Source of the DNA: Candidatus Aenigmatarchaeota archaeon
GTDB taxonomy: Archaea > Aenigmatarchaeota > Aenigmatarchaeia > QMZP01
Assembly (NCBI GenBank): GCA_017609225.1
Contig: JAFCEK010000001.1
Coordinates: 1-49,982, forward strand
Direction: 5' to 3'
Length of the DNA: 49,982 nucleotides
Shown here: positions 24,990 through 33,721 of the stretch, piece by piece
How the letters are laid out: the number at the start of each line of letters is the position of its first letter
Position numbering within the stretch: position 1 is the stretch's first letter
Notes under the pieces: model-generated
Databases searched by the model: none
What the model saw: only the letters and a program-made list of their open reading frames with translations
What the model was told of the DNA's origin: nothing
Position numbers and translations under genes: made by a program

Positions 24990-25667
24990 ATGAAGGCACA
25001 AAAAATCCTTCCCGCAGGAAAGCCTGTTATATTTGTGGACAACAGGGAGCTTAACTCAAATGTAGCAAGGCATATAAAAAAATACAACGCGCTTGTCAGG
25101 GAGGAACAGCTCGAAGTCGCTGACTATATATGCTCAAAAAGAGTAGCCTGCGAGAGAAAAACAGTTGAGGATTTCATCCAGTCCATCACGAACCAGAGGA
25201 TTTTTGAGCAGCTGAAAAACCTTTCAGAATCATATGATAATCCTGTGCTTATCATTGAGGGAAACCCTGAGCTGCTTTTTTTGGAAAGAAGCATGCATCC
25301 CAACACCATCAGGGGAGCCCTGGCAAGCATAGCAGTTGACTACAAAATCCCGATTATATGGACAAACAACCCGGAAGAAACAGCAGCGCAGATATACTGG
25401 CTTGCATACAGGGAGCAGGTAAAAGAGCAAACCCCGGTTCAAATACGCTCTTCAAAGATACCCAAAACCCTGGCAGAGCAGCAGGAATTTCTTGTTGCTG
25501 GGCTGCCAGGCATAAATTCTACAAGAGCAAAAAAACTCCTGAAACATTTCAAAACACCCGAGAGAATATTCACAGCATCTGAAGAGGCGCTGAAAAGGAT
25601 TGAAGGCTTTGGAGAAAAAACAGCAAAAAGAATAAAGCATGTTCTGGGCAGCAGCTATAATAAGTAA
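24990..25667 (+). CDS. Stand-alone XPF/ERCC4-type structure-specific nuclease
   Basis: A 225-residue protein from the ATG at 24990, preceded by AGGTG; a GTG at 24975 is an alternative. The N-terminal half is the ERCC4 nuclease domain: FVDNRELNSNVARHI and VADYICSKRVACERKTVEDF carry the ERK-x3-D catalytic signature. The C-terminal half is a tandem helix-hairpin-helix (LPGINSTRAKKLLKHF, IEGFGEKTAKRIKHV) that binds DNA. In many Euryarchaeota these parts are fused behind an SF2 helicase in Hef. Here the helicase is a separate gene 2.4 kb away (28055-29602), so the two may work together on flaps and stalled forks. The fusion comparison is family knowledge; cooperation is inference. Confidence 0.9.
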   Translation: MKAQKILPAGKPVIFVDNRELNSNVARHIKKYNALVREEQLEVADYICSKRVACERKTVEDFIQSITNQRIFEQLKNLSESYDNPVLIIEGNPELLFLERSMHPNTIRGALASIAVDYKIPIIWTNNPEETAAQIYWLAYREQVKEQTPVQIRSSKIPKTLAEQQEFLVAGLPGINSTRAKKLLKHFKTPERIFTASEEALKRIEGFGEKTAKRIKHVLGSSYNK

Positions 25668-27356
25668 TTATTTCAGGCATGCCTCAAGAAATCCCCTGAA
25701 AACAGGACTTGGATTCAGCGGCTTTGATGTGAATTCAGGATGGAACTGTGTTGCCAGAAAGAATTTATGCCCCGGAATTTCAAGAATCTGCATTATTCTT
25801 TTCTCTGGTGCATAGCCTGAAAAAACCAGACCATTCTTCTCAAGCAAATCTATATATTTTGTGTTAACATTCCATCTGTGCCTGAACCTTTCCCTGATTT
25901 TTGTTTTTCCGTAAAGCCTGTGCGCAAGCGTGTTTTCCCTGACAACAAGGTCAAGACCACCCAGCCTCATGGTTCCTCCAAGGCCCTCAATCTCCTCCTG
26001 TTCGGGAAGTATGCATATCACAGGCTCCTTTGTTTTCGGCTCAATCTCTGTTGAGTTTGCATCTTTCAGGCCGCATACATTTCTTGCAAACTCTAAAACA
26101 GCCATCTGGAAGCCAAAGCAAAGCCCGAGAAACGGCATATTGTTTTCCCTTGCATATTTTATGCAGAGTATTTTTCCCTCGGAGCCCCTGGAGCCAAAGC
26201 CTCCGGGAACTATTATGCCGTCAAGGCCATGAAGCGATTTTTCCGCATCCTCCGGGCTTTTTATATCAGGGGTTTCTATCCAGCTTATTTTTGCCTTTGC
26301 GAGCAGATAAGGAGCGGTGTGTTCCAGCGCCTTGAGAATGGAGATATATGAATCATGAACTGTTGTGTACTTGCCTGTTATCCCGATTGCTATTTCTTTT
26401 CTGCTTTTCCTTATCCTTTCTACGAGCCTTTCCCATTTCCTGAACTCTGTATTTTCCCTTCTTGCCTTCAGATCAAGAACATCCAGCACTATCCTGTCCA
26501 CGCCTATGTCTTTCAGTATAACAGGAATCTCATGTATGTTATCAGCATTCCTTGCATCTATAACCCTTGAAACAGGTATGTTGGAATGTATGCTTATCTT
26601 CTCCTTTATATTCTCATTTATAGGGTTCTCGCTTCTGCACACAACTATATCAGGCTGTATCCCAAGACCCATAAGCGTTCTGAGGCCAAGCTGGGCAGCC
26701 TTGCTTTTCTGCTCCCCAAGGCTTTCAGGCTCCAGGATGTATACAACATTTATGAAGCATACATTTTTCTTTCCCTCCTCGTATGCAAGCTCTCTCATTG
26801 CCTCCAGAAAATATGAATTTTCAATATCGCCAACCGTTCCCCCAACCTCAACCAGAACTATGTCAGCCCTGCTTTTCAGTGCAAGATTCCTGAGGAACCC
26901 CTTTATCTCCCCTGTTACATGGGGAATGAACTGCACATCCCTTCCGAGATATTTTCCCTTTCTCTCCTTGTCTATTATGTTTTTAAAAATCTTTCCTGCT
27001 GTCAGATAGTTGTCTTTTGACAGGTTTTTTTTTTTTTTTTTCTCATATGTTCCCAGGTCAAGGTCGCACTCTGTCCCATCATCCAGAACAAACACCTCAC
27101 CATGCCTGTACGGATTCAGCGTTCCCGCATCATAGTTCAGGTAGCCGTCAAACTTTACAGGCGAAACCCTGAAGCCATGCCGCAGGGCAAGCAGTGCCCC
27201 AAGGCAGGAAGTGAATGTTCCCTTTCCAACACCAGAAATAACAGAGCCTGTTACAACAATAAATTTTGTTTTTCCTGGTTTGTAGCCTTTTGGTATATTG
27301 ATATAGAATTCAGTTTCATTTGTTTTCCTTGCAAGTTTTTCAAGCTCATTCTGCAT
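25668..27356 (-). CDS. pyrG: CTP synthase (glutamine-hydrolysing)
   Basis: Converts UTP to CTP with ATP and glutamine. From the ATG at 27356 it is 562 residues. There is an N-terminal extension of about 30 residues before the synthase domain (KFIVVTGSVISGVGKGT). The C-terminal class I glutamine amidotransferase domain has the nucleophile in LGLCFGFQ and the His-Glu pair in TQFHPEF. Oddly, the conserved region after DLDLGTYE is KKKKKNLSKDN, coded by a run of 17 A; most CTP synthases have ERFL-x-x-N at equal length here, so the tract replaces conserved residues without shifting length. Such a run could slip in transcription or sequencing. Copy C of the hairpin element lies directly upstream of the start. 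Confidence 0.95.
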   Translation of the reverse strand: MQNELEKLARKTNETEFYINIPKGYKPGKTKFIVVTGSVISGVGKGTFTSCLGALLALRHGFRVSPVKFDGYLNYDAGTLNPYRHGEVFVLDDGTECDLDLGTYEKKKKKNLSKDNYLTAGKIFKNIIDKERKGKYLGRDVQFIPHVTGEIKGFLRNLALKSRADIVLVEVGGTVGDIENSYFLEAMRELAYEEGKKNVCFINVVYILEPESLGEQKSKAAQLGLRTLMGLGIQPDIVVCRSENPINENIKEKISIHSNIPVSRVIDARNADNIHEIPVILKDIGVDRIVLDVLDLKARRENTEFRKWERLVERIRKSRKEIAIGITGKYTTVHDSYISILKALEHTAPYLLAKAKISWIETPDIKSPEDAEKSLHGLDGIIVPGGFGSRGSEGKILCIKYARENNMPFLGLCFGFQMAVLEFARNVCGLKDANSTEIEPKTKEPVICILPEQEEIEGLGGTMRLGGLDLVVRENTLAHRLYGKTKIRERFRHRWNVNTKYIDLLEKNGLVFSGYAPEKRIMQILEIPGHKFFLATQFHPEFTSKPLNPSPVFRGFLEACLK

Positions 27357-27376
27357 TATACACAACCCCTGTTAAA

Positions 27377-27495
27377 TTATGTTGAACCAGAAAACCATTG
27401 TTTTCAAACAGTGGATGTATGGCTTTGGTTCAACAGCTGTTGCCTCGCCAAGAAAACCGCCGACTTTAGTCGCGGATATACGGAGGCAACATTAT
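27377..27495 (+). repeat. Dispersed double-hairpin element, copy C
   Basis: Full-length copy from TTATGTTGAACC to GGAGGCAACATTAT. It sits 20 bp upstream of the pyrG ATG on the opposite strand, so it occupies the pyrG promoter or leader. Differences from the other copies are GGCTTTGG instead of GGTTCTGG in hairpin 1 and a one-base deletion (AGTCGCGG) in the inner stem of hairpin 2. Its placement just before a start codon resembles that of copy D before prefoldin beta. Confidence 0.85.
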
Positions 27496-27574
27496 GAACT
27501 ATGATATATTGTATGAAAGAAGAATAAAAACCTTTGGTAACATCAGTTTTTATTCTAATTCTGTAAATTAGAGG

Positions 27575-28012
27575 CTACCTGCCGTTTCTCACAAAGCTTT
27601 TCAGCTGTTTCTGGCCTTTCCATTCATTGTATTCGTTTTTTATCTTGAACTTTTTAACCAGCTCCCTGTTCCTGTCAACATCAACAATAAAATTTCCTGT
27701 AAGTATGTCTCTGCCTATAATTATGGGAAATGTCATATGCGACCTGTCCTGCAGATTGACCTCTGCATCAAATTTTCTGCCCTTTATTTTTATCTTCCCT
27801 GAAACCACAGGCCTGTAAATCCTTGCCTTGATTGAGGGGTTTTTGATTTTTGTTGTTCTGACAACAGGACCAAGCTTTGCCCTTGAGGCAAGCTTTGTGT
27901 CAACAGAGGTAAAGCTGGCCCCTGTATCAAAAAGCGCGTATGTTTTCACTGTTTTTTCCCCTATGAGTTCTATTTTCTCCACAAGCCCTATAACCCTTTT
28001 TTTCCTGACCAT
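27575..28012 (-). CDS. Retropepsin-like aspartic protease (COG4067-type)
   Basis: A 145-residue protein with FDTGASFTSVD near residue 28, the retropepsin active-site signature D-T-G-A-S, followed by YRPVVSGKIKIKGRKFDAEVNLQDRS and FPIIIGRDIL. This order matches the family often annotated as RimK-associated or putative ATP-dependent zinc protease (PF05618), later recognised as retropepsin-like. Being half the size of pepsin it should work as a dimer. The substrate is unknown, and no RimK-type ligase is next to it here. It is divergent from the helicase at 28055. Confidence 0.85.
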   Translation of the reverse strand: MVRKKRVIGLVEKIELIGEKTVKTYALFDTGASFTSVDTKLASRAKLGPVVRTTKIKNPSIKARIYRPVVSGKIKIKGRKFDAEVNLQDRSHMTFPIIIGRDILTGNFIVDVDRNRELVKKFKIKNEYNEWKGQKQLKSFVRNGR

Positions 28013-28054
28013 AAATCACTACTTAATTATATTTCCAAACACCCATTAATAATT

Positions 28055-29602
28055 ATGCCGGATTTTTTTGAGCATCCCCTGATAAAAAAAGGAAAAATCC
28101 AGGCAAGGGCATACCAGGAAGCCATACTTAAGGAGGCAATGAAAAACAACCTTCTCGCAGTGCTTCCCACAGGGCTTGGAAAAACACCTATAGCTGTAAT
28201 GCTTGCAGCCAGGAGGCTTGAGCAGTTCCCTGAGGGAAAGATTATTGTAATGGCACCTACAAGGCCGCTAACAAACCAGCATTTCAAAACATTCAGGGAT
28301 TTTCTGAACATGCCGGAGGAAAAAATGCAGGTGCTTACAGGGAATGTCAAGCCCAGCAAAAGAGAAGCCCTTTACAGGGAAAAACAGATAATATTTGCCA
28401 CACCCCAGACCATACAAAGGGATATAGAGTCAGGCAGATTAAGCCTTAGGGATGTTGTGCTGCTTGTTACAGATGAGGCGCATCATTCAATAGGAAGGTA
28501 TTCATATCCTTTTGTTGCAAAAAAATATCTTGAGAAATCAGAACACCCAAGAATACTCGGACTTACAGCAAGCCCCGGGGGAACCAGGGAAAAAATAATG
28601 GAGATATGCAGCAATCTGGGTATAGAATCAGTTGAGATAAGAACAGAAAAAGACCATGATGTCAGCCCATATGTAAAGGAGAAAAAAATAGAATGGTTTT
28701 ATGTTGAGCTGCCTGAAAGCTTCCTGAGGGTAAGCAGACTCCTGAGCGAAGCATACAGCAAAAAGATAGAAGGGCTCAGGAAATGGAGAATGGTGGGCAG
28801 GAGAAGGATTTCAAAAAGGGAGCTGCTGCATCTCCAGAAAACTCTCATATCCAAGATAAAGCAGGGCAACAGGAAGGCGTTCATACCCATATCCCTGGTG
28901 ACACAGGCAATAAAGATTGAGCATGCCCTCGGGCTCCTGGAAACCCAGGGAGTTGGCATTCTTGAAAAATACTGGAACAAACTCAGATCAGAAAAATCAA
29001 ATTCAACCAAAAGAATGCTTGCAAACAAAAACATAAGCCAGGCAATGAACCTGACAAGGGGGCTTCTTGAATCAGGTTCAAGGCACCCCAAGATCGGCAA
29101 ACTGTGCTCAATAGTTGAACAGCAGCTCAGAAAAAAGCCGGAATCCAAAATCATAATATTTGCCAACTACAGAAGCACTGTAAAGGAAATAGTTGATGTT
29201 CTTGGCAGGATAAAAAGGGCAAAGCCTGTTGAATTTATCGGCCAGAGGTCAGGAATAACACAGAAAGAGCAGATGAAGAGGCTTGGCGATTTCAGGTCAG
29301 GTGCCTATAATGTGCTTGTTGGAACCAGCATATCAGAAGAGGGCCTGGACATCCCGGAAATGGATATGGCAATTTTTTATGAGCCTGTTCCCTCTGAAAT
29401 CCGCTCCATCCAGAGAAGGGGAAGGGTGGGCAGGCAGAAGTTTGGCAGAATAATAATCCTTATAACAAGGGGAACAAGAGATGAGGCCTACTTCTGGACA
29501 GCAAGAGCCAAGGAAAAAAGAATGAAAAAAACACTTTATGACATGAAGCATGACAAAAAACCACTGAAAAAAACAGGCCAGTACACACTCGGGGATTTCT
29601 GA
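28055..29602 (+). CDS. Hef/FANCM-type superfamily 2 helicase without nuclease domain
   Basis: A 515-residue ATP-dependent DNA helicase. The motifs run in order: the Q-like ARAYQEAILKEA, Walker A LPTGLGKT, motif Ia APTRPLTNQ, DEAH box VTDEAHHSIG, motif III LTASPGG, a FANCM/Hef-like helical insert at about 220-330, motif IV/V region (IIIFANYRS, LVGTSISEEGLDIPE) and motif VI QRRGRVGR. This is the helicase half of archaeal Hef, which remodels stalled forks and branched DNA. The protein ends after the helicase domain (QYTLGDF), and the ERCC4 nuclease half is encoded separately at 24990. A split Hef is inferred. Confidence 0.9.
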   Translation: MPDFFEHPLIKKGKIQARAYQEAILKEAMKNNLLAVLPTGLGKTPIAVMLAARRLEQFPEGKIIVMAPTRPLTNQHFKTFRDFLNMPEEKMQVLTGNVKPSKREALYREKQIIFATPQTIQRDIESGRLSLRDVVLLVTDEAHHSIGRYSYPFVAKKYLEKSEHPRILGLTASPGGTREKIMEICSNLGIESVEIRTEKDHDVSPYVKEKKIEWFYVELPESFLRVSRLLSEAYSKKIEGLRKWRMVGRRRISKRELLHLQKTLISKIKQGNRKAFIPISLVTQAIKIEHALGLLETQGVGILEKYWNKLRSEKSNSTKRMLANKNISQAMNLTRGLLESGSRHPKIGKLCSIVEQQLRKKPESKIIIFANYRSTVKEIVDVLGRIKRAKPVEFIGQRSGITQKEQMKRLGDFRSGAYNVLVGTSISEEGLDIPEMDMAIFYEPVPSEIRSIQRRGRVGRQKFGRIIILITRGTRDEAYFWTARAKEKRMKKTLYDMKHDKKPLKKTGQYTLGDF

Positions 29603-29637
29603 GATAGTTTTTTAAAACTAACTGCCAATCTAATTCC

Positions 29638-29721
29638 ATGGACAGTGAGTTTTCAGGCTGGTCAGAAAGCTGTTTTTCTAGTTTTTGCTCCTGTTCATGC
29701 TCATTCAGCTCAGGATGCTGA
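29638..29721 (+). CDS. Tiny Cys/Ser-rich ORF, 27 codons
   Basis: An ATG at 29638 opens a 27-residue peptide with five Cys and ten Ser, ending CSCSCSFSSGC. A TATA-like run (TTTTTTAAAAC, 29608-29618) lies 20-30 bp upstream, which is how leaderless genes in this window start. It lies in the 156-bp gap between the helicase and the gene at 29759. No modifying enzyme is next to it, so a metal-binding peptide, a modified peptide or a chance ORF are all possible. Confidence 0.3.
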   Translation: MDSEFSGWSESCFSSFCSCSCSFSSGC

Positions 29722-29758
29722 ATCCTGCTGCATTGGTTCTTTCTCTTAAGGTGATATT

Positions 29759-30043
29759 ATGAAGCCTGCCGAGAGATTCTGGGAACTCTATGAAAGAAGA
29801 TTTGGAGAATACAAGCCCCCTGTGCCTGATTTAGGCTGTGATATAATGGAGATTGATATAGCCTATGATGGCAGCACTGAAACAATCCGTCTGGAGGGAA
29901 CCAGAGGAGCAACCTTCCCGAAAACAGGAGAAAGAGGAATAGAAATAGTATTAAATGAGCTGAGACAAGAATATAATGACAAAATCAAAATAACAACCAG
30001 AAAAACCACACATGGAAATAAATGGGCTGGTGGAGATGCTTGA
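29759..30043 (+). CDS. Small conserved-looking protein of unknown family
   Basis: A 94-residue soluble protein (MKPAERFWELYERRFGEY ... GNKWAGGDA). It has no membrane segment and only one Cys, and no motif I recognise. GGTG lies about seven bases before its ATG, which may serve as a weak SD. Its last eight bases overlap the seryl-tRNA synthetase start at 30036, so the two are probably co-transcribed and translationally coupled. No function can be read from the sequence. Confidence 0.6.
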   Translation: MKPAERFWELYERRFGEYKPPVPDLGCDIMEIDIAYDGSTETIRLEGTRGATFPKTGERGIEIVLNELRQEYNDKIKITTRKTTHGNKWAGGDA

Positions 30044-31304
30044 CATAAAATTAATCAGGGAAAACCCAAAGCTGGTTGAGGAGAATCTGAAGAAGAGAAG
30101 AGACCCCGAGAAGCTGAAGCAGCTTAAACAGCTGATTGAAAAAGACAGGGAATGGAGAGAGGTCCTGTATAAAGTGGAGCAGCTCAGGCGCAGAAAAAAC
30201 ATTGTTACAAGAGAGATTGCAAGGAAAAAAGACAATGCAAAGATAAAGCAGATGAAGAAGATATCAGGGGAGATAAAGGAGCTTGAACAGAAAAGCGAAA
30301 AGCTTAGAGCTGAAGTGAGAATGCTTCTGATGGGCATACCCAACATGCTGCATGAGTCTGTGCCTTATGGAAAGGATGATGAGGATAATGTTGAAATAAG
30401 GAGATGGGGCAAGGAGCCAAAATTCGGATTCAGGCCAAAAAACCATTTTGAGATTCTTGAGGGGCTGGGGCTTCTTGATGCAGAAAGGGCAGCAAAGGTT
30501 TCAGGGCATGGCTTCTTTTACTTTAAAGGCGCTCTGGCAATGCTTGACTATGCTCTTATAAAATACACAATAGATTTCATGGTAAAAAGGGGATATCTCC
30601 TTATAGAGCCGCCTTTCATGATACAGAGAAAGCCGTATGAAGGGGTTACAGACATGGAATTTTTCCAGGACCAGCTTTACAAGATAGAAAATGAAAATCT
30701 CTATCTTATAGCAACGTCCGAGCATCCAATGGCAGCAATGTTTATGAATGAAACCATTGACAGGAGCATGCTGCCCATAAAACTTGTCGGGGTTTCACCC
30801 TGCTTCCGAAAGGAAGTCGGGGCGCACGGGAAATACACAAAGGGCCTGTTCAGGATGCACCAGTTCAACAAGGTTGAGCAGTTTATATTCTGCCTGCCTG
30901 AGGATAGCTGGAAGTTCCATGAGGAGCTGCAGAAAAATGCAGAGGATTTGTACCAGAGCCTCGGCCTCCCTTACAGGGTGATGAATGTATGCACAGGGGA
31001 CATTGGCGACATAGCTGCAAAGAAGTATGACACTGATATATGGATGGCTGACGGGAATTACAGGGAGATTGGCAGCAATTCAAACTGCACTGATTACCAG
31101 GCAAGAAGGCTTAACATAAAATACAGGGAAAAGGAAGGAGCGCCACCATCAGGTTTTGTTCACACGCTGAACAACACAGCCATAGCAACAAGCAGGACCA
31201 TGATGGCAATAATTGAATACTACCAGCAGAAGGACGGAACAGTTAAAATACCAAGGGTTTTGTGGCCCTATATGAACGGAATCAGAAAAATGGAGAAGGT
31301 TTGA
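30036..31304 (+). CDS. serS: Seryl-tRNA synthetase
   Basis: A 422-residue class IIa synthetase of the standard type (not the methanogen-only form). The ATG at 30036 gives the usual N-terminus MLDIKLIRENPKLVEENL; an ATG at 30012 would add eight atypical residues. Residues about 30-110 form the long antiparallel coiled coil that grips the tRNA-Ser variable arm. Motif 2 is FRKEVGAHGKYTKGLFRMHQ and motif 3 lies around HTLNNTAIATSRTMMAI. It charges serine onto tRNA-Ser. Confidence 0.95.
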   Translation: MLDIKLIRENPKLVEENLKKRRDPEKLKQLKQLIEKDREWREVLYKVEQLRRRKNIVTREIARKKDNAKIKQMKKISGEIKELEQKSEKLRAEVRMLLMGIPNMLHESVPYGKDDEDNVEIRRWGKEPKFGFRPKNHFEILEGLGLLDAERAAKVSGHGFFYFKGALAMLDYALIKYTIDFMVKRGYLLIEPPFMIQRKPYEGVTDMEFFQDQLYKIENENLYLIATSEHPMAAMFMNETIDRSMLPIKLVGVSPCFRKEVGAHGKYTKGLFRMHQFNKVEQFIFCLPEDSWKFHEELQKNAEDLYQSLGLPYRVMNVCTGDIGDIAAKKYDTDIWMADGNYREIGSNSNCTDYQARRLNIKYREKEGAPPSGFVHTLNNTAIATSRTMMAIIEYYQQKDGTVKIPRVLWPYMNGIRKMEKV

Positions 31305-31397
31305 GAATTGTTTTTATAGATATTGTGATGTTTTAACCAAAGCATAAAAAATTTTAAGTCCTGAGCAAAATTTTAAGCTGTAAGGCAAATAATTATT

Positions 31398-32597
31398 ATG
31401 AAAATAATAATGATTGTTCTGGACGGGGCAGGAGACCTGCCTGACAGCAGTGGCAGCACGCCCATATCCCTGGCAAAAAAACCAGGCATTGATTCCCTGG
31501 CAAGAAAAGGCCAGGCAGGCCTGCTTGATATGGGTTACAAGGGAAGGAACGAGGATGTTAATTCTGACATGGGTTATCTTGTTCTGCTTGGCTGCTATTC
31601 AAAGGAAGATTATCCGGGCAGGGGATACATAGAGGCGCTTGGAGCAGGGCTTGAGCCAGGCCCTGATGACATAGCTATAAGAGGCAATTTTGCAACGCTT
31701 GATGCCCGGGGAAATATCAGAGACAGAAGGGCAGGCAGGGATGAAACAGGACTGGAGGAGCTTGCTGAAAAGCTTGACGGCATGGAGATAGACGGGGTTC
31801 ATTTTCAGGTAAGGAAATCATCAGGCCACAGGGTATGCATACTCATGAAAGGAAAAAACCTTTCTGACAATATTATGCCAAACGATACGCAAAGGGTTAA
31901 TGTCCCACTGCCGCAGATAAAGCCAAAGGGAATTGAAGCCAAGTTCACTGCTTCTGTGCTTAACAAGTTCATATACAGGGCAAACAAAATCCTCTCAGAA
32001 GATCCTGTAAACAGGAAAAGAAAGATGCCTGCCAACACAATCCTGATAAGAAATGCAGGGAGAAGGGTTGCTGTGAAAAGCTTTGGGGAAAGATTTGGCT
32101 TGAGGGCATGCAGTGTTTCAGGCCTTGCTGTTGTGAAGGGTGTGTGCAGATTCCTGAATATTGATAATATAGATGTGCCTGGAGCCACAGGCCTGCCTGA
32201 CACAGACCTTAAGGCAAAGGCAGATGCGGTTATTGAAAACATAAAAAACTATGATTTTGTTTTTTTGCACATAAATGGAATGGACACATTATCGCATGAA
32301 AGAAATCCGGAAGGAAAGAAAAAATTCCTGGAAAAGATAGACAGGATTGTGTTATCAGAGCTTATTAAGGAAATAAAACCCCGTGAGAATATTTATATAA
32401 TAACATGCGACCACAGGTCTGCAAGCAGCCCTTCATACAGGGGATATGAACACCTGACACTTCCTGTTCCTGCTCTTGTGTCAGGAAACGGGATAAAGCC
32501 ATCAGGCCTGAAAACATGGAATGAAAATGCCTGTGAGGAGGGATTTCATATTTCAGGCAATGATTTGATGCCCTGGATACTGAAAACCTTTAAATAA
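31398..32597 (+). CDS. apgM: Archaeal cofactor-independent phosphoglycerate mutase
   Basis: A 399-residue member of the alkaline phosphatase superfamily, 2,3-bisphosphoglycerate-independent phosphoglycerate mutase of archaeal type (ApgM), which interconverts 3- and 2-phosphoglycerate. The metal site starts IMIVLDGAGDLPD, the nucleophile region is EDVNSDMGYLVLLGC, and C-terminal metal ligands lie in HINGMDTLSHERNPEGK and ITCDHRSASS. The length fits ApgM (about 400), not the 510-residue bacterial iPGM. An AT-rich TATA-like region precedes the leaderless start. Confidence 0.95.
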   Translation: MKIIMIVLDGAGDLPDSSGSTPISLAKKPGIDSLARKGQAGLLDMGYKGRNEDVNSDMGYLVLLGCYSKEDYPGRGYIEALGAGLEPGPDDIAIRGNFATLDARGNIRDRRAGRDETGLEELAEKLDGMEIDGVHFQVRKSSGHRVCILMKGKNLSDNIMPNDTQRVNVPLPQIKPKGIEAKFTASVLNKFIYRANKILSEDPVNRKRKMPANTILIRNAGRRVAVKSFGERFGLRACSVSGLAVVKGVCRFLNIDNIDVPGATGLPDTDLKAKADAVIENIKNYDFVFLHINGMDTLSHERNPEGKKKFLEKIDRIVLSELIKEIKPRENIYIITCDHRSASSPSYRGYEHLTLPVPALVSGNGIKPSGLKTWNENACEEGFHISGNDLMPWILKTFK

Positions 32598-32707
32598 CGT
32601 CAGTTTATATAATCTATAAATAAGATTTCCATAAGCATTCACTGGCAATCTTGAAAACAATAATGCCTGAATTCAACAAAATCGCTATTGGAAGATATTG
32701 GATTGGG

Positions 32708-32876
32708 TTACTGCTAACGCAGCAGAGGTTTAATAGTTAAAAAGCGGAGGTAGCAGGAAAGGCCTTCTCCGCCAATACAGCGAGAAGGTTATATAGCTAA
32801 ATAAGTGGAGGTATCAAGAAAAGCATTCTCCACTTGTATAGCAAACAAGTTGGAGAACTAAATAAGTGGAGGTATC
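32708..32876 (+). promoter_or_regulatory. Tandem SD-hairpin leader upstream of psmA
   Basis: Part of a 284-bp gap before psmA; a TATA-like run (TTTATATAATCTATAAATA, 32605-32623) suggests transcription starts near 32650, giving a leader of about 230 nt. Three related units of 50-60 nt end in AGCGGAGG or AAGTGGAGG (32743-32750, 32803-32811, 32864-32872). Only the last SD is correctly spaced from the ATG (nine bases). Each earlier SD faces a complementary segment: GCGGAG with CTCCGC (32767-32772), and AAGTGGAG with CTCCACTT (32828-32835). The same CTCC segments also form local hairpins (CCTTCTC/GAGAAGG; TTCTCCACTTG/CAAGTTGGAGAA), so mutually exclusive folds are possible. Confidence 0.65.
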
Positions 32877-32881
32877 ATTAT

Positions 32882-33586
32882 ATGGCACAGCCAATGCCGC
32901 CAAGTTATATGGCTTATGACAGAACCATCGTGGTTTTTTCACCGGATGGAAGGCTTTTGCAGGTGGAATATGCAAGGCAGATGGTAAAGAACGGCTCAAC
33001 ATCAATGGGAATTGTAACGAATAATGCTGTTTTGCTGGGGACCGTAAAGCCATTAATGCCTCTTGCAGTAGCAGAGTCCTACAAGAAAACACACAAGCTT
33101 GACGAGCACATAGCAATGGTTTCAGCCGGCAGCCTTGCAGATGCCAGAAGCCTTGCCGAACTGGCAAGGGTAAAGGCGCAGATAAACAGAATAACATACA
33201 GCGAGCCGGTATCTGTTTACACATTAACAAAATATATTTGCGACAGGAAACATCTTGTAACCCAGTATGCCGGTGTAAGGCCGTACGGGGTTGGTTTGCT
33301 TATAGGCGGAATAGACAAAGCAGGAGCCAGGCTTTTTGAAACAGAACCTTCAGGAACAATGATAGAATGGAAGGCGCAGGCAATAGGAAGAGGCGCAGAA
33401 AAGGCAAAAAAAGTGCTTGAAAGGGGATACAAGGATGGCATGGATGAAAAATCAGCTATCAAGCTCCTTCTAAAAGCCCTTAAATCAGGTGAAAAAACAC
33501 TAACACCGGAAAACATAGATGTTCTGGTGATAAAGAAAAACAGCATAGAAAGGCTTTCAAAGGAAGAACTGAAGAAAGCACTATAA
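32882..33586 (+). CDS. psmA: 20S proteasome alpha subunit
   Basis: A 234-residue structural subunit forming the outer rings and gate of the proteasome core. The ATG at 32882 gives the usual N-terminus MAQPMPPSYMAYDRTIVVFS; an in-frame upstream ATG at 32834 falls in the leader repeats and is rejected. The alpha-type signature YDRTIVVFSPDGRLLQVEYA is complete. It leads the archaeal proteasome-exosome superoperon (psmA, SBDS, rrp4, rrp41, rrp42, rpl37ae, rpo12, pfdB), while the catalytic beta subunit is at 40462-41094. Translation uses a strong GGAGG at the end of a tandem hairpin leader, which is rare among the genes here. Confidence 0.97.
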   Translation: MAQPMPPSYMAYDRTIVVFSPDGRLLQVEYARQMVKNGSTSMGIVTNNAVLLGTVKPLMPLAVAESYKKTHKLDEHIAMVSAGSLADARSLAELARVKAQINRITYSEPVSVYTLTKYICDRKHLVTQYAGVRPYGVGLLIGGIDKAGARLFETEPSGTMIEWKAQAIGRGAEKAKKVLERGYKDGMDEKSAIKLLLKALKSGEKTLTPENIDVLVIKKNSIERLSKEELKKAL

Positions 33587-33623
33587 TCAGTTGTGCCTGA
33601 AAAACTGGGCCTGCAGACTGCTA

Positions 33624-33715
33624 AGCTCCACTAATATAGCAAAACAAGTGGAGGTTGGGAAAGGCCTTCTCCACTAATATAGCAATGCAATAATATAGCA
33701 AAACAAGTGGAGGTT
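33624..33715 (+). promoter_or_regulatory. Tandem SD-hairpin leader upstream of SBDS
   Basis: Two units. CTCCACT (33626-33632) can pair with AGTGGAG (33647-33653), and TTCTCCACT (33667-33675) can pair with AGTGGAGG (33706-33713), the SD of the SBDS gene eight bases before its ATG. Both hairpin loops contain AATATAGCAAAAC or a close variant, and the second loop carries an extra copy of that segment. In this leader the working SD is itself paired by the nearest CTCC segment, so translation would need opening of the hairpin. Confidence 0.6.
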
Positions 33716-33721
33716 GTATAT

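Noticed and set aside
27494..27571. 25-codon ORF after hairpin element copy C
   Set aside because: It has no recognisable features, starts in the element's end and ends just before the retropepsin stop; it is most likely chance.
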